The notes under the pieces were generated by a model. That model worked only from the letters and a program-made list of their open reading frames with translations, ran no database searches and had not been told where the DNA came from. From positions 1-64,000 of the forward strand of contig NC_016474.1 in assembly GCF_000226095.1 (NCBI RefSeq): 64,000 nucleotides of DNA, given 5' to 3'. Shown one piece after another: positions 23,125 to 38,315 of the stretch (position 1 is its first letter; the number at the start of each line of letters is the position of its first letter). The translations under genes and the position numbers were made by a program. The DNA is from Thermothelomyces thermophilus ATCC 42464 (lineage: Eukaryota; Ascomycota; Sordariomycetes; Sordariales; Chaetomiaceae).

Positions 23125-25565
23125 GACTCGTTGCTCAGGACGGTACTTATGCTCGGCTGGTCAGGATCCAGGACCTGGCGGTCAAGGCTGCCGGTTCATC
23201 GTCAGATGCCGAAGGAGAGGACACTGCCGCGGACGAAGAAGGGCATCCTGCCGAGCTCACCAAGACCATGACTCGGTATGCCACGGAAGACCAGGCCCGG
23301 ATGGAGTCTCAGAAAGGACGGTATGACTTCGAGAACCACAAGAAGCTGGGCTTACTTGGGGTCATAATCCGCCTGGCCAAGTTCAGTCCCGAGCTCATCT
23401 GGTGGTACCTCTGCGTCCTGGTGGCATGCGTTGCAGCCGGTGAGCCTACCTACCTTTCCCACCCTTCCCAACCGCGTGCTTGTCGATTGATCACCTACGC
23501 GATACCATGACCAAGGAGAAGATCCCGCTGACGAAAGCTCTCCCTTTTTTATTTTCCCCCTTTGTGCAGCCGGCGTCTTTCCCGGTCAAGCCATTCTACT
23601 CTCTAGGATGATGAATGTGTTCACGCTTACTGGCGACGCTTTGAAGGAGCGCGGCAACTTCTTCGCTTCAATGTTCATCGTCCTGGCCGCGGGCTGCCTC
23701 GTCGTCTACTTTATATTGGGTTATGCGGTTAACGTCGTCGCATCGGTATGGATCTCGCTCTGCAGTTGCTTCCCGAGGGGCGCGCGCTAACGTTGGGGAT
23801 TTCTACCAGACACTATCCCATAAACTTCGCAGGCAGATCTTGCATGACATTCTACGCCAGGATCTTGAGTTCTTCGACCGGCCAGACAACAGCACCGGAG
23901 CCCTTGCGAGCCGCGTCGACTCGCACCCGCAAGCCGTGTTTGAGCTGATGGGTTTCCAAGTCGGGCTCATCCTTATCGCCGTGCTCAACGTTGTAGGTTG
24001 CGCCGTCCTGAGCCTCGCCCACACCTGGAAGCTGGGCCTGGTGATTGTTTTCGGAGGTTTGCCTCCCCTCCTAGGCGCGGGCTGGCTCAAGATCCGCCTA
24101 GACATGAGGCTCGATCACAACGTCTCCAAGAAGACCTCGACTAGCGCAGCTATCGCGTCCGAGGCGATTACGGCCATCCGGACCGTTTCGTCGCTGGCCA
24201 TCGAGGACCGTGTTCTTTCCCGCTACACAGCTGAGCTGGACCACGCAGTGGCGCAGACCGTTCAGCCCATCGCGGCTGTGATGGTTTGTTTCGGGCTGAC
24301 ACAGGCCATCGAATATTGGTTCCTGGCCCTAGGTTTCTGGTAAGTAATAATAATTAATTAAACCCCGTCGTATGCCAGCAGCACTCGTGTCCCGGATCAT
24401 TCGGGCCTGACACACGAGGTCCAGGTATGGCTGCCGCCTCATGGCATCTGATGAAACGACCCTGTACAACTTCTTTGTTGCCTTCATGGGCGTGTTTTTC
24501 GCCGGTCAGGCCACCGCCCAGATGTTTCAGTTTTCAACCAGTGAGTCTCGCCGTCGGAGAGCTTGGAGGCGAGGCTTAGTTAGGGGCTGATGTCGTTCAA
24601 GGCATTACCAATGCGAAGAACGCGGCCAATTACATGTTCTGGATCTCTGGGCTGCAACCAACGGTGCGGGAGACCGACGAAAACCGCGATAACAGTCCAA
24701 AGTCCGGCGGCCCAATCTCGTTGGACAGTGTCCGATTCTCGTATCCCTTACGGCCGGACGCCATGGTTCTACGGGGATTGAATCTGGAGGTAAGAAGATG
24801 AAGAAACTAGAGCGCCCCGTGGCCGACCGATCCTAGCTAATAACACCGGGCAAGATCACCAAGGGCCAGTTCGTGGCAGTGGTCGGTGCTTCGGGGTGCG
24901 GCAAGTCGACCGTTATCGCCATGCTCGAGCGCTTCTACGATCCGTCTACCGGCAACATCCGCATCGATGGCGATGTCCTGAGCGAGCTTAACCCACGGCA
25001 CTACCGCCGGATTGTGTCTCTCGTCCAGCAGGAGCCAACGCTGTTCCAAGGAAGCATCCGAGAGAACATTGCGCTCGGTATTGACGACCCGACAGCTCCC
25101 GTCGACACGGCCGCATCGTCCGCCACCGCTCAAGGTCCCACGGTCTCCGACTCGCAGATCGAAGCGGCCCTGCGTGCCGCTAACGCTTGGGAGTTCGTGT
25201 GTTCGCTTCCCGATGGCCTATCCACCGCGGCAGGGCCCAATGGCACGCAGCTTTCGGGGGGCCAGCGCCAGCGTATTGCCATTGCTCGCTCGCTGATCCG
25301 GAACCCCAAGATATTGTTGCTTGACGAGGCGACCAGCGCCCTGGATACGGAGAGCGAGAAGATTGTGCAGAGTGCCCTGGCCGAGGCGGCCAAGGATGGG
25401 GACCGCATCACCGTCGCCGTGGCGCATCGGCTGTCGACGATCAAAGAGGCCGACATGATCTGCGTGTTCCACGACGGCAAGATCGTGGAGAAGGGGACAC
25501 ACGAGGAATTAATCGCTCTCGGAGGGATGTATCGCAAGATGTGCGAGGCGCAGAACATCGAGTAA
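20913..25565 (+). CDS. ABCB-type (MDR/P-glycoprotein-like) full-size ABC transporter
   Basis: Eleven exons: 20913-21053, 21126-21313, 21390-22046, 22111-22390, 22466-22612, 22683-23439, 23570-23745, 23810-24339, 24425-24540, 24602-24789, 24855-25565. Total 1296 aa in phase throughout. The architecture is TMD-NBD-TMD-NBD, as in fungal multidrug pumps. NBD1 has Walker [10 protein letters not shown] at 423-431 and signature LSGGQKQR at 536-543, with [12 protein letters not shown] following. NBD2 has Walker [10 protein letters not shown] at 1071-1079 and LSGGQRQR at 1193-1200, with [12 protein letters not shown]. Both sites look catalytically complete. It should export hydrophobic compounds at the plasma membrane or vacuole; the substrate is unknown. 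Several introns carry TAATTA at the donor (22048), branch region (22092) or acceptor side (21113-21122). Confidence 0.93.
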
Positions 25566-30018
<4,453 letters not shown>

Positions 30019-30874
30019 CTAGGCTTCTTTCTTGCAGGAGTAGCATTGATACTCATTCCCCCCAACCCAACCCACCTTCTTGGAGGCATGATGAAAATTC
30101 AAGTTTGACGTATTCGTTCTTGTGCTTTGATGTTGTTGGACTGGGAAACCTGTTTCAAGCCAGGAACACCTCGTATGAACAGATTGGCGCACATAATACC
30201 AATTCTCTCTCAAAACCACTCAACTGCTCAATAATTAGCGCAGAGGGTCCATTACAGAGTTCTAATATTACAGAAACTGTTTCCCCCAATTCTAGTAGCC
30301 CCATTTTCATTCAATTGATTTTTGGTTTTCCCTTGTGTCCCCGCCGTAGCTAAAGATAGACGAGCCTAGAAAGTCCCTACGCCCTCCAAGCCTCCCACTC
30401 CTCCCATTTTCCCCCGGACTGTTGACCTGAGCCAGTTCTAACACCTCAATGTTTGTGCACCACTTTGCAAGAACCCGAAGCGATCCCCCCCCCCCAAAAA
30501 AAAAAAAAAAAACTTCCCCCGGTCGAGGAGCGCTATGGACAGATGTAGATAAGGCCCAGATTGGTGTTATCTCGCCGGCTACGCTATGCTGCGCGCTTCG
30601 TTTCGCCATCTCGATGTTGACCGTCGACCCGAGCCGAGATGTCTCATTGCGAAAAGGCCGAATCCCGTTTTTGTTCGGAATGACACAAGAGATATTACGT
30701 CGCTCTTTGAATCGGAATGGCATCCAGACATGGTTCGCTCCTGCACGGGTAGGTAATAATATTAATAATAACACGGTCCGATGGTTTGTATCTGGTGTGT
30801 AATTACCAGTGATCGATGAGAAGAATACCTGGTGATCATTCATTGCTTCCGCCCGCGCTTGTCCTTAAGTTACA
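30019..30874. other. Intergenic, 856 bp, no gene seen
   Basis: Lies between katG and the cluster B regulator, which read toward each other. It contains a C-run followed by an A-run at about 30485-30511 and TAATTA near 30232 and 30801. Small frames here have no recognisable features. Confidence 0.5.
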
Positions 30875-32105
30875 TTAATTACCGGACTGCACCAAAAGGT
30901 TCGGTAATGTGTTGCTGATGTGTTTGTCGAGGAGCGCCCCGTAGGTGGACACGCCGCCCGGGAGCTTCAGGATCAGGTCCCGGAAGTACCTGATATTCTC
31001 CCGCCCGGTCCCCCGCTTGTCGGTGGCCGGCACGCGGGAGAGCACGTCGACCATGGCGCAGGCGACGTCGAAGATCTTTTCGTTGATGCCGACGCCGTGG
31101 ATCCGGATGCTCTCGACAGAGATGGCCCGGACCACGCCGACCAGCTCCTCGCCCAGCTCGACCGGGTAGTGGAAGGTCAGGTGGCACGGGATGCCGGGCT
31201 CCTCCATCAGCAAGCCCAGCCGCAGCCGGAGCTGCCACAGGATGACGAGCAGCCAGAGCTGCGTGACCCTGAGGTTGGCAAGCTGCGTCTCGCAGAGCAA
31301 GCCCGTGTGCTGCGGCTCGAGGGCGCCGCGGATGGCGGCCTGGATGGCGTCGAGCGACGACGACACCAGCCGCGACCCGAACACCGTCGTCTCCTCCCGG
31401 TTGAGCAGGGAGAAGAAGGCGGTGTCGAGAGGGCGGAAGAGGGACACGAGGCGGCGCAGCCCGGCCAGGGCCGTGTCCGGCTCCGACCCGGACCCGGACC
31501 CGGACCCGGACCCGGACTCGGACTCGGCCTCGAGGGCGGGGCCCGACGGGACGACCTGCAGCGTGACGGGCCGGCGGTAGCGGATCCCGTGGGAGCGCTC
31601 CGACACCAGGATGATCCAGAAGAGCCTGTCGGCCAGCTTCCGCCTGAGGAGGTCACCGTCGCGGATGCGCAGGACGAGGCAGAGGGTGGCGGCCTCGCGG
31701 AGGAAAAAGAAGCCCTGGCTGTGGTGGAAGAGCGAGGCGTGGCCGGCGTAGAGGAAGAAGGTGGCCAGGGTGCGCTCCAGGCTGGGGTTGAACGCGCTGG
31801 AGGAGAGGTGGACGCGGGAGGCCATGGCGTCCTCGAAGAGCAGCTCGCCGAAATGGCGGTTCGAGTGCGGGATCCCGGCGGCCTCGAACGGGCGCCGGTC
31901 CGGCTCCTCGACCTGGAGCAGCACGACGGCGCACACGGCCGTGACGAGGCACTGGGCCTCGGCCCCGCGGTGCGACTCGGCCTCGGCGACCAGCAGGTCG
32001 GCGTACTCGGGGGTCAGGATCGGGATGGTGGGGTACAGCTTGGCGAAGAAGCGCTGGAAGCAGTACCGGATCACGATGCCGGGAGGCAGGCTCCGTCTCG
32101 GCGAC

Positions 32106-32136
<31 letters not shown>

Positions 32137-32530
32137 GCAGCGGTGGCAATGACCCGGTAAGCGGGGACGCGTGGGCGGTTTCGGGCGAGAGGCTCGCGGG
32201 GAGGTGCGGATATGATGACCATGCTCGACTACTACTACTACTATTGGTATTAATAGTAGTAGCCATCCCCGCCGTCGCCGATCGCCGAGCTTGCCTCCCG
32301 GGGTCCCGCAGGCACTCGTACTCGAGGCCGACCCGCACGCACCGCTGGCACGGCCGGGACTCGCTGCAGCCCTTCTGCAGCCTCTTGCACCTTTGACACG
32401 CCCTCGAGACTTGTACCCTCTTTGGCTTCGGTCGAGGCGCCGTCGAGGCAGCCTCTGCTGAAGTGGCCGCATCATGGACGAGCGACTTGCTCATTCCCGG
32501 GCGCGGGGGGGCGTCTGCATGTATGTACAT
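30875..32530 (-). CDS. Zn2Cys6 transcription factor, probable regulator of MAL-like cluster B
   Basis: Intronless. The open frame from the ATG at 32530 gives 551 aa. That ATG lies inside a dispersed TATGTACAT element and has a poor context, whereas Met13 (ATG at 32494, GGGA before it) has a better one and may be the true start. The zinc cluster is ACQRCKRLQKGC, SESRPC, QRC, VRVGLEYEC; the last loop has eight residues, within family limits. A proline run (nine P) is encoded by a GGC repeat at about 32103-32130, and a Ser-Gly run by a GACCCG repeat at about 31481-31516. The regulatory domain contains FFFLREAATLCLVLRI and FWIILVSERSHGIRYRRPVTLQ, a pattern typical of MAL-type sugar regulators. 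It lies next to maltase B and reads in the same direction. Confidence 0.9.
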
Positions 32531-33105
32531 AAATACACTCCTAGCGTATGATGGAGTCGTTGATGGGGCACAACAGTTATTTTATTGGCAAAGTGCCTGT
32601 AATGTGGATTTCTGCGTGGAGCGTGGAATGATGAGTGTACACATTTGCACCCACCCCCCTTTTCCCCCATTGCAGAAAGCGGGGAGGCCGGCAAATCTGG
32701 GGATGTCTTAACTAGCCCATTGAGGAAAAGGCCGCTCTCCGCAATGTGGAGAGCGGCGCGCGGACACGACGCGCCCCCCGGACCCGGGGTAACCGGGGAA
32801 ACAACCCGGCCTTCCGCCACGACAAAAAAATAAAATTAATCCACCGTTTCACATCTGTGGCGTGCCTGGCATGGAAACCGATTGACGTTTCTACACTATA
32901 CCTGCACACCACCACCACCACCACCACAACAACAACAACATGTTGCGCGTAAAGCATTAGTCGTAGTGTCTGAATGAATTGGCACGGAAAATTCCTTCCC
33001 CGTTCCTTTCCCATTAAACTTCATCCCTCAACTTACCAGGCACCTCATGAACTGTGCACACCTCATGAAGTGTAATTAGGCAGGAGCCTACTGCACAGCG
33101 GCAAG
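32531..33105. other. Intergenic between regulator and maltase of cluster B
   Basis: No gene is seen. A CAC/CAA trinucleotide repeat occupies about 32909-32941. TGAAGTGTAATTAGG near 33068 carries another TAATTA. It is upstream of the regulator and downstream of the maltase, both on the minus strand. Confidence 0.5.
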
Positions 33106-34953
33106 TCACGGCTTAAAGTTCAGATACACCCTTCCTTCCCAAGGGCTCAGCTCGCTGCCTCGGAGGCCGGGCCCGAGCCCGTCGGAAGCCGCCGACTTCC
33201 CGGACCGGACGGTGCTCAGCAGCAGGCTCGCCTCTCCCTCGCGGCAACCCAGAGCGCCGCTGATGTCGGGACATTGCTGGACGGAGCTGCTGAAGTTCAT
33301 GACCACCAGCGCCTTCCTCCTCTTCTTGTCGTCGTCCCCGTCCCCGTCCCCGTCCGCGCCGCCTTCCTTGACGTACATGAAGAGGGCCTCGTCGTCGGGG
33401 GCGAGGAGCCTGAATCTCCCGTGCGTGAACAGGTCGCGGTATTGTTTGCGGAGCTTCAGGATCCTGGTGTAGAACCCCAGGACGGATTCCGGGTCGGCCG
33501 CCTGCTTGGCCGCGTTCAGCTCGCGGTACTGGTCGTGCACGCGCATCCAGGGCGTGACGCCCTCGTCGGTGAAGCCGGCGTTCGGCGAGTCGTCCCACTG
33601 GAACGGGATGCGCGAGTGGTCCCGGGCCAGGATGCCCAGGCCGTGCAGCGTGGCCCGGACGCGGTCCTGGTCCCCCGTGGCGACGGCCTCGTTGTAGAAG
33701 CCGACGCTCTCGACGTCCTTGTACTCCTCGATGCCCCAGCTCGCCGGCATGTTCCGCATCCCGATCTCCTGCCCCTGGTAGAGGAACAGGGTCCCCGTCG
33801 ACGTGGCCTGCCACAGCGCGATCGTCTTGGCGCTGGCCTCCCACAGCTCCGGCGTGCTGTCGTCGCCGAACCGGGACACGGCCCGGCCGTTGTCGTGGTT
33901 CTCGCAGAAGACGGTGTGCCAGCCGTCCGTCCCCTCGGTGAAGGTCTGCCACGTCTCGACCAGCCGCTTGAGCGCCGACAGGGGGAAGGGCCGGTAGATG
34001 TACTTGCCGTGGAACAGGTCGCCGGTGCCGAGCCGGATCGTGCTGAACTCGAACGCCATGTCGAGCTCGCCCGCCGCCGCCGACACGTACGGCAGCACCT
34101 GCTCCGGCCGCGGCGTGTTGGACAGCTCGCCCACCGAGACGGCCCCGTACGGCGCCAGCACCCGCGTCCGCATCTCGCGGATGAACTCGTGGATGCGCGG
34201 GCCGTTGCACCACATCTCGGGCGCCGGCTGGTGCGCCACCCCGGGGCAGGTCACGGGCGCGTCCGGGAAGTCAGTCCGCTTCGAGTACTTGTTGACCGTG
34301 TCGATCCGGAACCCGTCCACGCCCCGGTCCAGCCAGAAGCGCATGGCCTCGTCGTACACGGCCGCCCGGCACTCCGGGTTCTCCCAGTTCAGGTCCGGCT
34401 GGAAGGGCCCGTACAGGTTCAGGTAGTACTCCTGCGTCCCCTCGTCCCACGTCCAGGTCGGGCCGGCAAAGTAGCCGCGCCAGTTGGTCGGCGGGATCCG
34501 GTTGCCCTCGCCGTCGTACCGCGGCGGCTTCCAGATGTACCAGTCACGCTTCGGGCTGGTCTTGGACGACCGCGACTCCTTGAACCAGGGGTGCTGGTCC
34601 GACGTGTGGTTGACCACCAGGTCGAGAATCAGCTTCATGCCGCGGCTGTGGCAGGCCTCGATCAGCCGGTCGACATCCTCCAGCGTCCCGTACCGCTGAT
34701 GGACGGCCTGGTAGTCCGAGATGTCGTACCCCATGTCCTGTTGCGGGCTCTCGAACATGGGTGACAGCCAGACCACGTCCACCCCCAGCCGATGGAGGTA
34801 GTCGATCTTGGAGATGAGTCCCGGTATGTCGCCCCAGCCGTCGCCGTTGGAGTCCTTGAAGCTGGCCGGGTACACCTGGTAGAAGACCGCGTCTTTCCAC
34901 CACGGCGTTGTCCCGACCCAGCCGTCCGGGTGGTGAATGAGATTGGACCCCAT
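33106..34953 (-). CDS. Intracellular alpha-glucosidase (maltase), GH13, paralogue B
   Basis: Intronless, 615 aa from the ATG at 34953. Same fold and expected reaction as the enzyme at 2782-4578: DLVVNHTSDQHPWF, QPDLNWEN at 185-192, GFRID with nucleophile D218, acid/base E276 in VGELS and D354 in ENHDN. Thr219 after the nucleophile again points to maltose rather than isomaltose preference. No signal peptide. Near the C-terminus an acidic GDGDGDDD run, encoded by a CCCCGT-type repeat at about 33337-33355, is absent from the other copy and may vary in length. It is divergent from the permease at 36168. Sequence divergence from copy A is large, so this is not a recent duplicate. Confidence 0.95.
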   Translation of the reverse strand: MGSNLIHHPDGWVGTTPWWKDAVFYQVYPASFKDSNGDGWGDIPGLISKIDYLHRLGVDVVWLSPMFESPQQDMGYDISDYQAVHQRYGTLEDVDRLIEACHSRGMKLILDLVVNHTSDQHPWFKESRSSKTSPKRDWYIWKPPRYDGEGNRIPPTNWRGYFAGPTWTWDEGTQEYYLNLYGPFQPDLNWENPECRAAVYDEAMRFWLDRGVDGFRIDTVNKYSKRTDFPDAPVTCPGVAHQPAPEMWCNGPRIHEFIREMRTRVLAPYGAVSVGELSNTPRPEQVLPYVSAAAGELDMAFEFSTIRLGTGDLFHGKYIYRPFPLSALKRLVETWQTFTEGTDGWHTVFCENHDNGRAVSRFGDDSTPELWEASAKTIALWQATSTGTLFLYQGQEIGMRNMPASWGIEEYKDVESVGFYNEAVATGDQDRVRATLHGLGILARDHSRIPFQWDDSPNAGFTDEGVTPWMRVHDQYRELNAAKQAADPESVLGFYTRILKLRKQYRDLFTHGRFRLLAPDDEALFMYVKEGGADGDGDGDDDKKRRKALVVMNFSSSVQQCPDISGALGCREGEASLLLSTVRSGKSAASDGLGPGLRGSELSPWEGRVYLNFKP

Positions 34954-36167
34954 CGTATGCTTCTTAGGTTTGGTCGAGTCTGATCCGGGCGGGACAAGCT
35001 CAACAACTCGATAATGGTTTCAAGCTGAGCGTGGCCTAATAATGCTAATAGGGAAGTAGGGAAGAGGCGAGCGGCTTGGGGGGGACGGCGAGATCGTTTT
35101 GGGGCGGGGGACCAAATATCCCACGAGGATGACAGAGAGGGAGGAGCTTGATATCGTATTCCCGAGGCACAAGGGAGAAAAACCCAGCCCCCATCATCCA
35201 CCACGGGAGTGCGGATCCGTTGGGATCTGCGTACAGTCGAGCTTGTCCGTCCGTCGCGCTCCGACACCCTGGTCCTATGCTACTGCACTACTTTTGGTGG
35301 GTTCCTGGGGAAAGATCTGGATCTCGACCAAGGTCACGGCGGCGACGTTTATTCGTGCATCCCTGATCCTTTGTGTCCTGATAACGAAAAGCAGGCGGAG
35401 AACCCCACGCTTGTTTTTTGATGACCTCCATTAGTATCCTTTTTCGTCGAGATGCAAGGACCCCCCCGTTTGACAAGAATAGCGGCACGTGGGTGTGTGT
35501 GGCATCTGGCGTGGGGCCGCACGGCAGAGAGAACCAGTTCGGCACGGAGTCCGCCCCCTGTGCCAGAGCAAGTCTTGTCCAATTGGCATGCAATAAACTC
35601 CGCCTGCAACTCCGACGCCCCTGCTGGAACCGATTCCCCTTCCCCCATCGACCAGCCACACCCAAGGGACTAATCCGTACACTAGTGTATTCACCATGAA
35701 TGGCCCACAGGTTTGGTGTAATCCGTACACTAGTTTCCAACCTTGTTTTTTTTTCTCGTTTATTTTTTTTCTCCCCTCCCCCGAAAACCGTACGCCTGGG
35801 GAAATCGAGGGGAAAGCGACGGTCCCTCGTCGGGGTTGGGACACCACTAACCGATTCGGTCGTCTCACAAGCCCACGGAAACTACCCAAGCCCCGCAAAC
35901 TATTCCGCCTGCAACTGACGCGAACCCTGGTTGGTCCAGTGCCACCGACACTGTGGCCGATGCACTCGCGCCCCGGAACCATGAACACCTTCTCGGTCGC
36001 GCGCCATCCTGCAGGTCGAAGATAAATAACCTGCCCTGATCCAGCATCTCCAGAGCTCTCGGATACCTCTCTTGCTTGCTGCCGTACATTGATAGCATCG
36101 GTCTCTTCTCTGTGCCATCTTCTCTCTTTTCATAATTATTGCCTGCGCTCGGGGCTTCGTAGACACG
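34954..36167. promoter_or_regulatory. Bidirectional promoter of MAL-like cluster B
   Basis: This 1.2-kb region lies between the divergent maltase and permease. It holds a 16-bp direct repeat TAATCCGTACACTAGT at 35671-35686 and 35719-35734, 48 bp apart, a candidate regulator site. A CGGATCCG palindrome is at about 35213. The TGTCGG(A/G)CCGACA palindromes of cluster A are not seen here, so the two clusters may answer to different regulators. TAATTA at 36133-36138 lies 30 bp before the permease ATG. A long pyrimidine tract occupies about 35740-35783. Confidence 0.55.
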
Positions 36168-38048
36168 ATGGCCGATACTAAAACACCACCAGGTTCGGAC
36201 GGGCCTCTTCCAGACAAGGAGACCGGCGCAGTTGCTGCTGCTGCGGCTCCTCTGGATGGCGACATCGCTATCGTGGAGGCAAAGCATGCCTCGGAGAAAG
36301 AGCACCAAATGTCCCTCCTGAAGGCTCTCAAGCTGTATCCCAAGGCCATCGGCTGGTCAGTCCTGGTATCGTCCACCATCATCATGGAAGGTTACGACCT
36401 TGCCCTGCTCGGCAACCTGTATGCCTCCCCGGCCTTCAACAAGAAATTCGGCGAGTATGACGCCGCCTCGGACAAGTATGTAGTCTCGGCTGCCTGGCAG
36501 TCCGGTCTGTCCAACGGTGCCAGGGCGGGCGAGATCTTCGGCCTGATCTTTGCCGGTTGGGCCTCGGACCGCTTCGGCTACAAGATGACCACCATTGGGT
36601 CGTTGATCCTGATGATCTGCTTCATCTTTGTCCTGTTTTTTGCACCCAATGTCAAAGTGTTGGTGGTTGGCGAGATTCTGTGTGGTAAGTTTCCTCCTCT
36701 ATAATTATTTATAGGAACTAGGTCAACTAAGAGCTTGGTTTTAATTAGGCGTTCCTTGGGGTGCATTCCAGAGCGTAACGGCAGCTTATGCCTCCGAGGT
36801 GGCTCCCATGGTGCTTCGTCCCTATCTCACCACCTTCATCAATATGTGTTGGGTCATTGGCCAATTCTTTGCCGTTGCCGTCAACAAGGGGTCGGTGGGA
36901 CGGAACGACGACTATGCCTACAAGATTCCGTTTGCCGTGCAGTGGGTATGGCCCGTTCCCATTCTCGCTGGTCTCATCTTCGCCCCCGAGTAAGTGACTT
37001 CGTCTCATCCCCTTCGACCCCTTTTCTATTCAATCCCCTGCACCGTGACTAATAACCCGTTCGACTATCTAGGTCCCCTTGGTGGTATGTGAGGCACGGC
37101 CGGAAAGAGGAAGCAAGGAGGTCCTTGCTGCGCTTGACCTCGCGAAACCAGCCCGACTTCGACCTTGACGAGACCATAGCCATGATTGAGCACACCAACG
37201 AGCTGGAGAAGAAGCTGAAGGAGGGTGTTCGGTTCCGTGATTGCTTCAAGGGCGTCGATCTCCGCCGGACCGAAATCGTCGTCGGCATCTGGCTTGTCCA
37301 GACGCTTGGAGGGCAAAACCTGATGGGTTACTTTGCATACTTTCTGTCAGTCGGCTCCCAACACCATGCCCATCAGCGAATTCTGTTAATAATATTTCTT
37401 ACTGACACACTCGACAGCGTCCAAGCCGGCATGGACTCGAGCAATTCCTTCACCCTCTCCCTCTGCCAATACGCCCTCGGCATGATCGGCACCGCCGGCT
37501 CCTGGTTCCTCATGTCCAGGGTCGGCCGCCGGAAAATCCATTTTGGCGGACTGTGCGCCCAGCTCACCCTCCTCATCATCGTGGGCTGCCTTTCCTTTGG
37601 CACGACGAAGGCGTCCGTCTGGGCCATTGGTGCGATGCTGATCGTCTTCACCTTTGTCTACGACTTCGCCGTCGGCCCCGTCACCTACTCGCTCGTCTCG
37701 GAGCTCTCCTCGACCCGCCTCAAGGCCAAGACGATCGTGCTGGCCCGGGCCGCGTACAACGCCAGCAACATCTTCGTCAACGTCATGACCAACTATCAGC
37801 TGAGCTCCACCGCCTGGAACTGGGGGGCCAGGACCGCTTTCTTCTGGGCCGGTTCTTGCCTGCTGTCGGCCATCTGGGTCTTCTTCCGCCTGCCGGAACC
37901 CAAGGGCAGGACCTACGCCGAGCTGGACCTCTTGTTTGAGCAGCGGGTGCCGGCAAGGAAGTTTGCCGAGACCAAGATTGATCCCTTTGCCCACACAGAG
38001 GAGAAGAGGAGCTTGTCGGGCGAGATGCTGGAGCACGTAGAAAAATAA
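36168..38048 (+). CDS. MFS sugar porter, maltose/alpha-glucoside permease type, paralogue B
   Basis: Four exons: 36168-36684, 36749-36989, 37073-37345, 37418-38048, giving 553 aa. The third intron (72 bp, GTCAGT..GACAG) is open in frame and would be missed by a simple ORF reader. Removing it aligns AYFLVQAGMDSSNSF with the YFYQQAGM region of the other permease. Motifs are SDRFGYKMT, PESPWWYVRHGR at the exon 2/3 junction, a helix 7 QTLGGQNLMGY segment and PEPKGRTYAELD. The protein is a 12-helix proton-coupled sugar importer of the plasma membrane. Its paralogue at 6126-7793 has no introns. Intron 1 contains TAATTA twice, one directly at the acceptor (36742-36747), and the stop codon TAA opens another (38046-38051). 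Confidence 0.93.
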
Positions 38049-38315
38049 TTAGTTTGTCCAAGACAGTGAATAATTTATCACACACGACAAAACCGGGTCA
38101 ATCTGCGTCCCATGCACACGGCCCTTCCCGTTTTTTTTTTTTTTTTCTCTTTTCTTTTTTCTTCCCTTTTCTCCGCATTCTAGTGCCAGATCTCTTAATC
38201 ATCTGGCGAGGAACTGTCTGTTCAGAGAATTGTGTCACTAAATATTTATTAATCTTCATTCTGCGGTGAGATAAGCAAGGCTATGATTACATACAAAAGA
38301 AAGAGAGCATTCCTA

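Noticed and set aside
30920-32152. 410-codon open frame antisense to the cluster B regulator
   Set aside because: Low-complexity Glu/Gly/Ala/Arg shadow of the regulator gene.
33274-34764. 496-codon open frame antisense to maltase B
   Set aside because: Shadow frame caused by strong codon bias of the maltase; low-complexity Arg/Val/Leu composition.
37346-37417. Reading permease B straight through this 72-bp stretch
   Set aside because: It is open in frame, but has a GTCAGT donor, an ACTGAC branch site and a GACAG acceptor, and breaks an otherwise conserved helix 7 region, so it is an intron.
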